DNA from: Meghimatium bilineatum
Lineage: Eukaryota > Mollusca > Gastropoda > Stylommatophora > Philomycidae
DNA: 64,000 bases
Direction of reading: 5' to 3'
Assembly (NCBI GenBank): GCA_034231615.1
Contig: CM067322.1
Span: forward strand, 62,325,032-62,389,031
Numbering within the stretch: position 1 is the stretch's first letter; every line of letters starts with the position of its first letter. Under the pieces are notes generated by a model that saw only the letters and a list, made by a program, of their open reading frames with translations, was not told where the DNA came from and made no database searches. Shown here piece after piece: positions 42,487 through 54,010 of this stretch. The position numbers were made by a program, and so were the translations under genes.

Positions 42487-43393
42487 TCTTCTTCTTCTTC
42501 TTTCGTTCACTTGAAACATGTCTATATTTGTAATTCTGTCTCCTTAATAAAGCTCACTGTCTTTTGTAGTTCATACAGTGTCCCATAGAGCTTTGATTCC
42601 AGTGTTGTTTCCTCTATGTCTGCCTCAGCGTTTCATGCTCAGAACACTCTTGAAGTATATGTTTGGCACTCTGTGCTGCCTGTCCACATGTACACATGGC
42701 CGTGTTGCCAATCTTGAATTTTGTGTACATGTGACTGCGGAGTCGGTTGTGTCCTGTTCTGAGACGTAGAATTATAACTTGTTCTGATCTGTTCATAATG
42801 TGATAGTCATCTTGTGTTGGTGCTTGTGGCTTTCTTATTGACTTTACCATCTGTTTTTTTCTGATGGTAGGTGATTGGTATATCTGGTTGGTCTTCGGCA
42901 GCACATTCCTTAGCCAGTTGGTCTGCTTTTTCATTTCCTGGTATTCCACAGTGAGCGGGTATCCACTGCATGGTTACCCTATACTGGTAAGACAATTCGC
43001 TAAGTAGTTTTTTCAAGTCTGTTAGTTTTCCAGACTGGAGAGCTTGAAGCACTGACCTTGAATCTGTCAGGAATACCACAGGCTGTAGGCCAGAGTTGGA
43101 GTTCAGCAGTATTTTAGCTGCCACACTAATTGCCTGGATTTCTGCATCATAATTATTGCAGAATTTTCCTGTCGGTGTTCTGATTGTATCTCTAGGCTTG
43201 TGTGTATATTCTATATGTACACCTGCACCTCCATTCCTCACAGCATTCTGTGCTGACCCATCTTTGTACACTCTGATCCATATATCTTGTGGATATTCCT
43301 CATCCAGGAAACTGAGGGTGACAGTCATTCGCTGCACACTGTTCTGTTCGTCCTCGCTTAGTATTCCTTTCACATGAGTCTGAATGTATATTG
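42487..43393 (-). pseudogene. LINE-A, 5'-truncated: RNase H and 3' end
   Basis: The insertion is flanked by a 12-bp duplication, GATTGGAACCCT (42475-42486 and 43394-43405). Minus strand: KGILSEDEQNSVQRMTVTLS, IRVYKDGSAQNA (first catalytic Asp kept), YDAEIQAISVA (Glu), FLTDSRSVLQAL (Asp), HCGIPGNEKADQLA (His and Asp). A frameshift lies in a T/A-rich run near 42855, then EQVIILRLRTGHNRLRSHMY and TCGQAAQSAKHILQECSEHE. A short deletion removes part of the YWPEETTLES segment near 42615. RNase H catalytic set is intact, but there is no RT. Confidence 0.93.
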
Positions 43394-43405
43394 GATTGGA
43401 ACCCT

Positions 43406-43475
43406 GAGTTGACTGCTATCTTTGTCAGAATCTTCAATGCAGAAGTCTGAAAGAAACGCGGAAGAAGAAGAAATC
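43406..43475 (+). repeat. SINE-A-like 3' tail remnant
   Basis: CAGAAGTCTGAAAGAAACGC then GGAAGAAGAAGAA resembles the SINE-A/LINE-A tail. Only the end is recognisable. Confidence 0.45.
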
Positions 43476-43631
43476 ACTTCCCTATTACATAAAGAGAAAA
43501 AGCAAGCTCACATTTCGTGAATATTTTCAAAAAAATATACAAAGTACTTCATACACAATCCAACATTCAAATGTATTTATAAAAAGCATACCCTTCACCC
43601 CATTTGAGGTCCCGCGTGCTGATCTTACATA

Positions 43632-43744
43632 GCGTCACTTTACTTGGTTGATCCTCTTTTTCCTGAAATTTTAACTGTCTAGAGACATAACGTGTATGCG
43701 AGGTGATAAATGATCATTCCAGTAACCAAGGTGAGTGACGCTGT
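43632..43744. mobile_element. Foldback (palindromic MITE), family P
   Basis: AGCGTCACTTTACTTGGTTG at the left and CCAAGGTGAGTGACGCTG at the right are inverse; the middle carries GTGATAAATGATCATTCC. It resembles 28319-28432. Confidence 0.62.
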
Positions 43745-44249
43745 TTGAGATCAGTACCGAGGACCTATATTTTGAAGAGGGACATATTAAAAGAGACAAT
43801 AATTAAAATATATAGTACTTGAAATAACAACCTTATAACAGTTTGCCAATTTGTCCGAATCTTTCTATTTTTCAGAGATGTTTCAACTTTAATATCGACT
43901 TTACACAATTTTTCATTAACTATAAAATAGTGTTCATTCATCTTAAAACATTTTTTCTTTTGTCTTAAAACAGTGTTTATTCATTTTAAAACAGTGTTCA
44001 TTGACCTTAAAAACAGTGATATCCTTCAATATTTTATGATCCGAGCTCCCCCCCCCCCTTTTTTCCCGGTACACATGGAGCCTAAAAAGACAAGAATAAC
44101 TAGTTGACATTTTTCAAGACTTGTTCCTATTTATCGCAATAAATATATCTCACATATCATCCTTCAGTTGCTTACTATTTCACATTTTTCTCCGATGCGT
44201 AAATCTATGTGACTCCCTCGAGACCATATCGCACACTAAGAGACCATTG

Positions 44250-44400
44250 TGAACCATTGGTTTACAGCATGGATGTGATACCCGCAATTTCATACCAATA
44301 CATCAGACTTGTGAGTATTGTTGGGTTCCATTAACCTTCGGGGTGGGTAGCCAACTCCTCGTTTTACCAATTTTTTAATCGCCTCTCGCGACATACATGG
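44250..44400 (-). repeat. SINE-A copy, diverged
   Basis: Minus strand: CCATGTATGTCGCGAGAGGC, GAGGAGTTGGCTACCCACCC, AGTCTGATGTATTGGTATG and CATGCTGTAAACCA follow the SINE-A order. The tail is lost. Confidence 0.6.
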
Positions 44401-44947
44401 CAGATGGCAGGTGTTTCTATTATCTGCTCTACTTTCGAAATTCGGCAACACCCGAACAATGTCTTACACTCTATGATTCCTGGTAAACTAGACCAGACTT
44501 TCCCAATGTGTTCTATAGTAGATTTATTCTCAAATTTGTGAGACTCGGGGCACTGCATATATATTTTTATAAAACCAGAGTCAGGCCCAAGCAAATTCGA
44601 CAAACTCATAAATCACTGTAGGAAACAAGGAAAATTCTTGCAGCCCAGTATACTTGGCGGTTGGGAAGCACTGATCTAGTTAAATAATTTGCACTCTTAT
44701 TTACACACACACACAAAGTCATAGTAGTTACATTTTTTAGAAGCCTAGATAACACGGAACTGTGCTCTCAATTGTTCTTGTAAATGTGTCGCACACTGCG
44801 GCAGTTACACACAAATAAATGCAGACGCAGCATAGAAGAAACTGTCATAAGAACCGGTAGAAACAAAGGTAACGGACGGTTATATGAATACATAGGGCGA
44901 GCCCCCCGCCTATTATACAGTCCTGGGACTCATCTATTTCATCCTCA

Positions 44948-45048
44948 AAAGAAACGCTATTTGACATTTCCTATGATTTTCATTGGCACAGAGTATACAC
45001 AAAGTGACAAATGATAGCAAGGAAAAAGTCAAATAGCGTCACCTTTTT
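44948..45048. mobile_element. Short foldback element
   Basis: AAACGCTATTTGACATTTCC ... GGCACAGAGTATAC on the left is inverse to GTGACAAATGATAGCAAGGA ... GTCAAATAGCGTCACC on the right; about 100 bp in all. It has a similar end to family P. Confidence 0.6.
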
Positions 45049-45689
45049 TAAGTATGACTCGATGAGTCCACATGCCTGTTCATTTACGAGGAACTCGCAT
45101 GAGGTATCAAGTTGAAATGTAGGGGTCGGCGCTGTGGTACAATGAGAAGTGAGGTACGATCAGAGCGGTGAAGCTCTTGTTTTATATGTGGATATGGATA
45201 TTTCTCCCACTCCCAATCCCAAAACTGCATAGGCCTATAGGAAGACATGACCCCAATCACTCAAAATTTCTGAGGATCAAAACAAACACAATAAACAATC
45301 ATAATATGTAATCCTTTTGTAGCCGTGAGCAGGTAGCTCTTGACATCCCATCGTCTTTCTGACAATAAGGTTCGCTATCAAAAAGCATGATTGTGTTATG
45401 GGGTTTATGGACGCCTGTTTGGACGCCAAAGGAGAGGTATTTCATAGAGAAAGTATATCAGGATCATCACATCCTGTCAGAGAGTAGTGTATTGGACATG
45501 CCCAGATTTGTTGTCACCCATCTACAGGTGACGTTCCCCGTGACCTAGGCGTCCACCACAGGAGGACTAGACTAGACTGATGGCTGAAATATGACTAGGT
45601 CTTTAATAATTTTAGACCTGGCACTAAGTGCGATAAATTTCTTTTCAAACTTTCATTGCCGCTTGGTCATAGCTGACACCGCGACATGT
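45049..45689. other. Spacer, nothing recognised
   Basis: No coding motif and no repeat match seen. Confidence 0.45.
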
Positions 45690-45810
45690 ACAAGAAGGAT
45701 TTTGATTGTTCCTCCGAAAGAAAAAATCCTGTCCCAACCCTGGACCTCAAGGGTTTAAGAACGGCGTTCTAACCACACGGCCATGTGCTCCACCATGGCG
45801 ACAACAGTGC
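45690..45810 (-). repeat. tRNA-derived SINE or tRNA-like relic
   Basis: Minus strand: GGAGCACATGGCCGTGTGGT (A-box region) then TAGAACGCCGTTCTTAAACC and a B-box-like GGTTGGGACAGG. The order fits a tRNA head, but the stems do not all pair and a non-tRNA body follows. Confidence 0.5.
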
Positions 45811-45898
45811 GATAACAGTTAAACAAAAAGTAGAACAAACCTGACAGCTAACATATGTTAACGAAGCCGACCTGACTAAAGTTCATTCACAAATATTT

Positions 45899-46074
45899 GA
45901 TACACAAGTAACACGTTTGAAGGATATCGCTAAACACATGCGTGGATGTTAAGAATTAGGGTGACATACATGGTTGAACTCCAGTTGATATACAAGTAAC
46001 AAATTTGAAGGATATCGCTATACACGTGCATGGATGCCGGGAACTGGGTTGACGTAAATGGTTGACCTCCAGAA
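45899..46074 (+). repeat. 88-bp tandem duplication
   Basis: GATACACAAGTAACACGTTT at 45899 and GATATACAAGTAACAAATTT at 45987 start two ~88-bp units, both containing GAAGGATATCGCTA.ACAC and ending ATGGTTGA.CTCC. About 85% alike by eye. Confidence 0.88.
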
Positions 46075-46530
46075 TGACAGGTACCTGGGTCACATGTCTG
46101 ACATTTTTTGAAGTGTGTGCCTAGTACACATAGGTCAGCGGTTATAAAGTTTAAATGTCATTAGTTTTACTATCACTACTAACGTGGAATATAAATCATG
46201 TCCACAATGTTTCTGTTTTATAAATGTGTTTGTGTGAGTGAAACGATTGTACCAGGAAAAAATAGCACAAGATGATGATATAATCCCGAAAAAGCAAGTT
46301 TGTGATTTTTTTGTTTCATATGTTTGGAGGATAACTTTTATTTTTCAAATCCAGATCTGTGTTTCTCTAACATTTTATATTCGATGGGGAAATTGTCCCA
46401 GATCTTTTAAGTCCCAGATGACTGATAACTATTCCCTTAGATAGCTGATAGCTGCAATGTCATGGTGATATTAGAAGATATGTAAATATGTTACAAATAA
46501 TTACAGCTACTAAAAAAATATAGTAACACT
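46075..46530. other. Spacer, nothing recognised
   Basis: No coding motif and no repeat match seen. Confidence 0.45.
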
Positions 46531-49500
46531 TCTTCTTCTTCTTTCGTTCACTTGAAACATGTCTATATCTGTAATTCTGTCTCCTTAATAAAACTCACTG
46601 TCTTTTGTAGGTCATACAGTGTCCCATAGAGTTTTGATTCCAGTGTTGTTTCCTCTGGCCAATATGTCTGCCTCAGCGTTTCATGCTCAGAACACTCTTG
46701 AAGTATATGTTTGGCACTCTGTGCTGCCTGTCCACATGTACACATGGCCGTGTTGCCAATCTTGAACTTTGTATACACGTGACTGCGGAGTCGGTTGTGT
46801 CCTGTTCTGAGACGTAGAATTATAACTTGTTCTGGTCTGCTCATAATATGATAGTCATCTTGTGTTGGTGTTTGTGGCTTTCTTATTGACTTTATCATCT
46901 GTTTTTTCTGATGGTAGGTGATTGGTATATCTGGTTGGTCTTCGGCAGCACCTTCCTTAGCCAGTTGGTCTGCTTTTTCATTTCCTGGTATTCCACAGTG
47001 AGAGGGTATCCACTGCATGGTTACCCTATACTGGTAAGACAATTCGCTAAGTAGTTTTTTCAAGTCTGTTAGTTTTTCAGACTGGAGAGCTTGAAGCACT
47101 GACCTTGCATCTGTCAGGAATACCACAGGCTGTAGGTCAGAGTTGGAGTTCAGCAGTTTTTTAGCTGCCACACTAATTGCCTGGATTTCTGCATCATAAT
47201 TATTGCAGAATTTTCCTGTCGGTGTTCTGATTGTATCTCTAGGCTTGTGTCGATATTCTATATATACACCTGCACCTCCATTCCTCACGGCATTCTGTGC
47301 TGACCCTTCTGTGTGTACTCTGACCCATATATCTTGTGGATATTCCTCATCCAGGAAACTGAGGGTGACTGTCCTTCGCTGCACATTGTTCTGTTCGTCC
47401 ACGCTTAGTATTCCTTTCACATGGGTCTGAATGTATATTGGCATTCCATGTCTTTCACTCCACGGGGTTTGTTCTGGTACAGGCCTTAAGGGGCTGTCAA
47501 CTTCAGGTAGGTCTGTAAGTTGTCTGCGGAGTCGTTTAGCTTGATGAATAAAGCTGCTTCTTTTCAGTCGTCCCATTGCTAGATTTTGGAATCTTTCCTT
47601 CATTGGATGACTTGGCATACACTGAAACTTTTCTGCTTGAATTAGTACTTTTGTGTCTCTGCGTTCGCCAAGTTTTTGCATTCTTCCCATTTTCTGCATC
47701 TCTGCTATGGGTGTTGATTTCATTGCTCCCAACATTATTCTAAGTGCCTGGTTTTGCACTTTATCTAGATCTTGTAATGTGGTGTTTGATGCAGGACACC
47801 ACGCAGCTGAACCATATTCCAGGTGTGGTCTTATGCCTTGCTGGTAAACTTTACTGAGTATATTCCCACTGGCTCCCCATGTGGTTCCACTTAGTTTTCT
47901 CAGGATAGCTAACTTCCTCCTGGCTTTTGTTGTTGCTTTGTTTATGTGCTGCTTCCATGTCAGTTTATCATCAAAAGTAACTCCGAGGTATGTGGGTTGT
48001 TTGTCTTCTTTCAAGAGCTCTCCATCTATTTTGATATGACCGGCTTTTTGTTTTGGTGAAAGGGTAAAAAGTGTAGTGCTGCACTTATCTGTGTTAATGC
48101 TGACGCACTATCTATTAGCCCATAAGGTTAGGGCATCGATAGCTCTTTGTATTTGTTTAGTGGCCACTGTCGCATGTTCTTCTGTGCACCAGATCACCAA
48201 GTCGTCAGCATACATTGCCACTTTGATCCCGTGTGGTAGTTCAGCAACTAGGTCATTGATGTAAACCAAGAAAAGTGTGGGCGACAGGACTCCTCCCTGG
48301 GGGACTCCATGACGCAGTAGAACCTTCTTGCTCTTGCGACCATCTAATTGTACCCTGGCTCTTCTATTATGCAGGTATGCTTTTACCCATTTGTACATTC
48401 TTGAGCTAACCCTGCAATTTCGCAATTTCTTTAGGAGCCCTTCTTTCCAGGCCTTATCAAATGCTTTTCTGAGGTCTATCCATGCTGCTAGTACCAGTTT
48501 CTTATCTTGGAAGGCATCCTCAATCTCTTGGGAGAGGTAGGTTGCCTGATCTTCAGTAGAGTAGCACTGTCTGAAACCTGCTTGCTGTGATACCAGAAGG
48601 TTTTCACTTTCAAGGTACCACTGCATCCTAAGATTGATAATGCGTTCCATTGTTTTGCATAGACAGCTTGTGAGGCTGATGGGCCTGTAGTTGGAGACTG
48701 TGTTACCATCTTTTCCTGATTTGAGGAGTGGTATCATTATTGCTTCTCTCCACGCCTGTGGTACATTACCCGTGGACCAGCTTGTGTTAAAGATCTGCAG
48801 TAGCTTTGCTCTTGCTGCAATTCCCAGGTTTCTAATCATTTCATTGGACACTCCATCAGCTCCAGGGGACTTTTTCATTTTCAATTTGGATATTGCATGC
48901 TCCAGTTCTCTCATTGTGATTGGTGCCTTCATGACTTCAAGTATAGGTTCGCCTTGTCCAATGTTTTTCTGGTTCTCTCGAACCTCCTGTTGTTTGTCTG
49001 GGCTGACTTTGATGTTATTGTCTTCTGCAAAGGAATCTTCAAAGTAATCAGCTGCATGTTTACCTGTTAAAATGTTTCTATCTTTATAAAGTGTGATCCT
49101 GGTATTTCTCCCTGTACCTTCATCATTTAGTTGTTTTACAAGTTTCCATAATTTCCTAGTATCTCTTTCTAGGTTCAGCGACTCTGTTTTTTCTTTCCAG
49201 CTACTCCGTCTGGCTTGTAACTTGGCTCTTTGAAATTTAGCCTTTGTTTGCTGATATTTGTTGTGATGTTCTTGGCTAGGTCTGTTCTCAGCCTGCTGTC
49301 TAGATGTTTCCATCTCATTTTGCAGCTTTTCCAGTTCATCATTCCAGTAGGGTTTGTAGTTTTTGCGTGCCCCCCCCTGGGTATGGTTTTACTAGCAGCA
49401 TGTAGTATACATCTATTAAATTCACTCACTGCTCTATTGATGTCTTTGTCCAAGTTCATGTCCTTAGCTAGAACACTGGTTAAATGCTGGTACATTTTCC

Positions 49501-49831
49501 AGTCTGCCCTCTTATAGTTCCACCTAGTGAGCGTGCTGCTGTCCTTGGTAAATTCATTGTGGATTTCCAGAAATACTGGTCTGTGGTCACTACCCCCAAG
49601 CTGCTTTCCAACGACACGTGTGATGTTCCATTCCAGGCCTGGTGAGTGGAATGCTAGATCTGGTGTAGAGGTGGTGTGCCATGCTCTCGAGTAGAACGTT
49701 GGTGAGTCAGCTGGCTGGTTAATAAGGATGAGATTATTTTCATCCTGCCAGCTCTCAAGTTCCTCACCTCTCATGTCGATATGATCATAGCCCCAACTCT
49801 GAGAGTGGCTGTTGAAGTCACCACACATCAT
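46531..49831 (-). pseudogene. LINE-A, best preserved copy: endonuclease C-part, RT, RNase H
   Basis: A 3.3-kb minus-strand element, 5'-truncated inside the APE endonuclease. It starts MMCGDFNSHSQSWGYDHID and keeps LGGSDHRPVFLEI. A C-run at about 49370-49376 shifts the frame after SKTIPRG. RT follows from 49313: KMKKSPGADGVSNEMI, YRPISLTSCLCKTMERIIN, QQAGFRQCYSTEDQ, AAWIDLRKAFDKAW (catalytic Asp), HGVPQGGVLSPTLF and VAMYADDLVIW (YADD at about 48202-48215). One nonsense codon (W to TAG) follows ALTLWANR at about 48105. The last 483 codons then run unbroken through thumb, RNase H and the TCGQ..C..H tail to FIKETELQI. RNase H reads RVHTEGSAQNA, so the first catalytic Asp is Glu; other copies have Asp. 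The 3' UTR ends GAACGAAAGAAGAAGAAG. I-group LINE by domain order. Confidence 0.95.
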
Positions 49832-49854
49832 AAGTCAACACGAATTATACTTAA

Positions 49855-49925
49855 AATAAACAAGGACGGAAACGGTTGACGTTTCGATCAAAGAATGTTT
49901 GTTTTGAACGTAATGCCAATTTCGT
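49855..49925 (-). mobile_element. PLE-tail fragment
   Basis: Minus strand: CATTCTTTGATCGAAACGTC, the 3' half of the hairpin tail. It lies just beyond the LINE-A 5' end. Confidence 0.45.
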
Positions 49926-50360
49926 CCTTATTTATTTTATTATAATTGCTTTTGTCATCTTTTTTATTAGTAATGTTAGGTATTTTTAAAATAATATTTA
50001 CTTATTACTATTGTTACTTTGGTATTCGTATTATTACGTCATACAATTAATTTCTGGATCTTCTCTGACTTTTGGTTATATATGTGCAACGCCATGAGCT
50101 AAAAAGTTGTATAATCTGGAAGGGAATTTCGATGTGACTATTTTGCTGCGAATAGTAGGTACAGCGGATAAAAAAGTCGACTCACCCAGAAGAAACACAT
50201 TGTATTAAATAAATGGTCTGACTCTTTCTTTGCATACAGAATATCAGCATGATCTGTTGAATTACCATTTGTCACTGTGATCTACTAGGTAAATCTGAGA
50301 ATAGGGTGATACAGTTTTGCTAATCACTGGAGACACGCATAATAACAGTCACAAGTCGAC

Positions 50361-51083
50361 GTTTCGACCAAAAGGTTTTATCAAGACACAAATTGTACAT
50401 ACACAACAGAACACGACAAGTGAGAACGACACTTATAGACACGCACTTGGCTGAGTTTACTGTAGAACGAATGAATTGTAACTAGGTCAGAGATGAAACA
50501 ACGCAGAATATACAAAGACAGGTACATACATTAGGGACCAAACCCGAAATAAAGGAATGACGAAAACGGATGTGCTGGACCTCGGACGTCCTGACCACAA
50601 GTGGCCAATCGGGGTGCAAATAATCACAGTTTTACTGTGGAACTTGCAGCACAACGTACTTCACGCTCCCTGGCGGAAATCACACGAAATATTTGATGTG
50701 GTTATTTGAGAGCGAACGCTGAAGAAGAAGAAGAAGGTACATACATGTGACACGACAGAGAAATAATGGAACAACTTGATATTATCAATGAGGCAGGCGC
50801 TCATTAATCCAGAAGTGTTAAAGAATGCCAAATTGGTATATGTAGCGGTTTTCAAGCGCAAGGAGGCTGCGGTTGTCGGAGAAACACGATATAATGGGAG
50901 TAACCTGAATGTCATGGGCGCCCCAATAGCCCGTGCCATTGAAGTGGACGACAACAGGATATCCAAAATGGTTATGATGATCAAACACTGCCATGTGAAC
51001 GTCTATAAGTATCGTTCTCACTTGTCGTGTTCTGTTATGTATGTGCAATTTTTTTGCCATGATTAAGGCTTTTTGGTCGAAGC
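50361..51083 (-). mobile_element. Penelope-like element fragment with outward-facing inverted tails
   Basis: Minus strand: AVFDHHNHFGYPVVVHFNGT, then HDIQVTPIISCFSDNRSLLA and LENRYIYQFGIL (50985-50818). This is the C-terminal half of a PLE GIY-YIG endonuclease; PVxVHFN and the ENRxIYxxGTL-type end are family features. Its 3' tail (50440-50361) carries CTTGATAAAACC-TTTT-GGTCGAAAC. An inverted copy of the same ~80-bp tail lies at 51001-51083, so both tails point outward. SINE-A is inserted at 50532-50734. The RT is absent. Confidence 0.78.
50532..50734 (+). repeat. SINE-A variant inserted in the PLE fragment
   Basis: Flanked by the 12-bp duplication AGGTACATACAT (50520-50531 and 50735-50746). 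Contains AACGGATGTGCTGGACCTCG, CTCCCTGGCGGAAATCACAC and GAGAGCGAACGCTG(AAG)n. 203 bp, 5'-truncated or a shorter subfamily like 15950-16105. Confidence 0.88.
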
Positions 51084-51329
51084 CTTATGGTTTGGAGTGG
51101 TAGCAAGGCAGAACATTACTTTTAGTAACAAGTATTTAGCTAAAAGGTTGGTAACCCCCCAACCCTTTCTCTATCTTGGCGATTTTTCATCAAGTAGTAT
51201 TTCGCATGCAAACGGGGTGAAGTGGCCTTTAATTTGCGTAACACTCCCTCCTTACTGAAAAACGTATCTAAGGCCCAGCTCATACTACTAGTATCATCAT
51301 ACTTGAGGACGATATTTAGACATCATTCT

Positions 51330-51445
51330 TTCGTCCTGAAATCCGACTTAAGCATGGCTTCGGATTACTTTGGCCCTCCTTGGAATGGGACAGCCTACTC
51401 CACCTTCAAAATGTTACAGTCGCCTCTTACGACATGCATGACAAA
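51330..51445 (-). repeat. SINE-A copy, diverged
   Basis: Minus strand: CATGCATGTCGTAAGAGGCG, TGGAGTAGGCTGTCCCATTC and GCCATGCTTAAGTCGGATTT, then TTCAGGACGAAAG, in SINE-A order. The 3' tail is not seen. Confidence 0.68.
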
Positions 51446-51755
51446 TCACGGTGTTGTCATTATTTTCTTCCTTTTCAGACCCCGGCATCACACGGGCGAT
51501 GTTATGGATTGGTTTTTTTCCCTTTTCTGTAGGGCATTGGATGTCTATACTATTCCATTGTGTCACGTGTATGTAGACACTTTAAAGGCAATCTTAGATA
51601 TCATCGTATAACAAATTAGATATGACGCAGTTAGTTGTTTTTATATCGGGCTATTAGCAAATATATTGTATATAAACAATATGAAATCACAATGACTCCC
51701 AACTCTTATTGATATGCACTGCTTTGAAAAATAAAGCCACTAATAAGAGAGTGCC

Positions 51756-51861
51756 AAGATATACAAAAAAAGGTAGATGTGTTACCAAAATAAAACATAA
51801 AACAACCTAACAACGAGATACACGGACAGACGACGTTTCGACTATCTGGAACATTTATCCC
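51756..51861 (-). mobile_element. PLE-tail element, 106 bp
   Basis: Flanked by the 16-bp duplication CTAATAAGAGAGTGCC (51740-51755 and 51862-51877). Minus strand: GTTCCAGATAGTCGAAACGT, CGTCTGTCCGTGTATCTCG, then TTGTTTTATGTTTTATTTTG and GTAACACATCTACC, matching the right end of 6118-6633. The 5' half of the hairpin is deleted. Confidence 0.85.
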
Positions 51862-52007
51862 CTAATAAGAGAGTGCCCATGTGTGTATGTAGAGGGTAAT
51901 TTCTAATATTGTGTCTTTATCCACAGACCAAAGCATGGGTCCCGGTGGTCACACGAACGATATTTATAATTGTAGAAATTAATAGCGTAGGCGAATTCAG
52001 GATGACT

Positions 52008-52272
52008 GTGCGCCCGTGTGTTGTGCGGCCCGAAAGGGGAGCAAATAATAGCAGCACTGTTTACCTTCCACGCATGTCGTACGAGACGACTAATGAGGTT
52101 ATGGGATGGAGTTGGCTGTCCCATCCCATATAGGCACGCTGAAGTCGGATGTGTCAGGCCGAAAGGCGCATATATCACAGCAATGCTGTAAACCATGACA
52201 CAACGCATTCCGTTCTCCGGACTACATCCTGCTGATCTGCAGAAGTTTGAGAACGAACGCAGAAAAAGAAGA
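52008..52272 (+). repeat. SINE-A, near full-length
   Basis: Flanked by the 10-bp duplication AGGATGACTG (51998-52007 and 52273-52282). Begins TGCGCCCGTGTGTTGTGCGG, carries CGCATGTCGTACGAGACGAC and GCTGAAGTCGGATGTGTCAG, and ends GTTTGAGAACGAACGCAG(AAA/AAG)n. About 90% like 21561-21836 by eye. Confidence 0.9.
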
Positions 52273-52324
52273 AGGATGACTGCAACACTGAAAGTAATTG
52301 ATTAACTTTAATGTTACATCAATC

Positions 52325-52700
52325 GTATGGCCTATAGCCGAGATGTTAGTGTATTGGACTCACAAACGTGGTATCCAGAGTTCGACTCTCTGTAAGAACT
52401 GTTTTTTGTGTGTGTTCCTTCAGATGGTAAATTAAAAAAAAAAACCTGAGCCTATACATGTCGTGGCGACAGCTAGAGTATGCGGCACTTATCGTACTCG
52501 CGACAAGCAACATCCCATCAACTGCCTAACGAGAAACATGCGGCACTTACGGTACACGAGACAAGCAATTTCCCTTCAAACTGCCTAACGGAAAACATGC
52601 GGTATTGACAGTTTATTTTTTTACAGTTTATATTTTATATGACTTTTATTATATTTTTAACGCTCAACAACTCGATTCATTTATAATAAGCACGCCATAA
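52325..52700 (+). repeat. tRNA-derived SINE-T1 copy
   Basis: Head with ATAGCCGAGATGTTAGTGTA (A-box region) and the B box GAGTTCGACTC (52379-52389), then a body shared with 12772-13060. Inside, a ~70-bp segment ending AAACATGCGG is repeated (52485-52545 and 52546-52605). Confidence 0.68.
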
Positions 52701-53819
52701 GTACAGCTTTTTTTTTTTTTTTTAAATGGGTGTTGTTCCCAAGAAAGCTCTTCTTTTCGTTTTGTGGACCTTTACTGCGAACACCGCTATATTATCAATA
52801 ATTTTACTATAAACGAAAAGGGTACCATATTTTCACTTGTAATATTGTGCTAAATATGTTCTACCATAGAGACATTGTTCCAAAGTCTCATTCTTGCAGT
52901 AGTTCAACCCCTTACTTGGTATTTAACAGCTCGAGATTAAGCTAGGACACGATCTTTGAAGTGGAAACAAACGGCGCACCAGTTAATCTGCTGAAATTCA
53001 TGTCTGGTTGGCAAAATTAAATCCCACCTGTGAAATTTGAATTGAAGTCATCTTGATGTCTCAATCGTACAATGTGACGTTCGCCAAGAGAATGCCCGTA
53101 TGTGTGCACAGCGGTAAAGATCGCTGGCATCATGCCCGTCGCGGTATGGTACGACTTCATTAAATCAAGAGGACTTCACCGTTTTCAGAATCCATTCAAA
53201 AGCTGGGTACCTTGTATGGCAATGCTCTTTACAACTTTGAAGTACGCTTGGTTAAGGTGAGAGAAAATGTTGAAGATATTTTCACCATATTTGCTCTTAT
53301 ATCGAATTTTTATTGCATAGGAGAAGTACCCAGATCAAATATTTATTCTACTCTGTGGTTATTCCAGTATGTGGGGGTCATTTTTTTTTTTTAAAAAGAA
53401 GAAATTTCAGTTATCTTCAACTAAACATACAGACACAGTGACAGCTGCTGCCACAAGGTATACGAGTTTGTTTATATGCCGTATTGAAGTCAACAATTCA
53501 GTCATATGGGATGTGTTGTCAAAAGTGGTCCACATTGATATCATCAAATGTTTGTTTTTAGAAACTTGCTATCTGGATACAAAATTGCAAGATTCGTCAC
53601 CTATGTACACACAGAGACCACCTCTAAGTTGGAGTCTCCTGGCTTTCTTACACAACATTGCTACCAGCTACGAGTTGGTGTCTCCTGGGCAAGAAATGAA
53701 GAAATGAAGACCCTTTCTCCCCCACTTGCACATATTTTCGTGTTTCGGTAACAATGTGCACTTTTTACAATTTATATGTTGTCGGTCCCAAGCATCTTAA
53801 GGTAAATTGCGACATATAT
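52701..53819. other. Spacer, nothing recognised
   Basis: T-rich patches (52709-52722, 53383-53392); overlapping short frames without motifs. Confidence 0.45.
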
Positions 53820-54010
53820 GGGGGCTATCCATAAATTACGTCAACAATCCCTCCTTGTCAGAAACTGTCAGGACTTCAGTGACTACCCATCTTGATTATG
53901 TCAAAACAATATAACCCACAACACTCCCCCACCCCAACAAACTTAATTAGCAGAAAAGGTTTATATATATATATATAAAAGCCCCCACGATATTTAAATT
54001 CCTGCACTTG
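53820..54010. mobile_element. MITE family M, left part
   Basis: GGGGGCTATCCATAAATTACGTC followed by TGTCAG-rich blocks as in other copies. The right end was not found, so the element is truncated or rearranged. Confidence 0.55.

Noticed and set aside
46531-46560. Clean target duplication for the 3.3-kb LINE-A
   Set aside because: Only a weak AGT(C)AACAC-like similarity (about 46522 and 49834) was seen; too short and inexact to claim.
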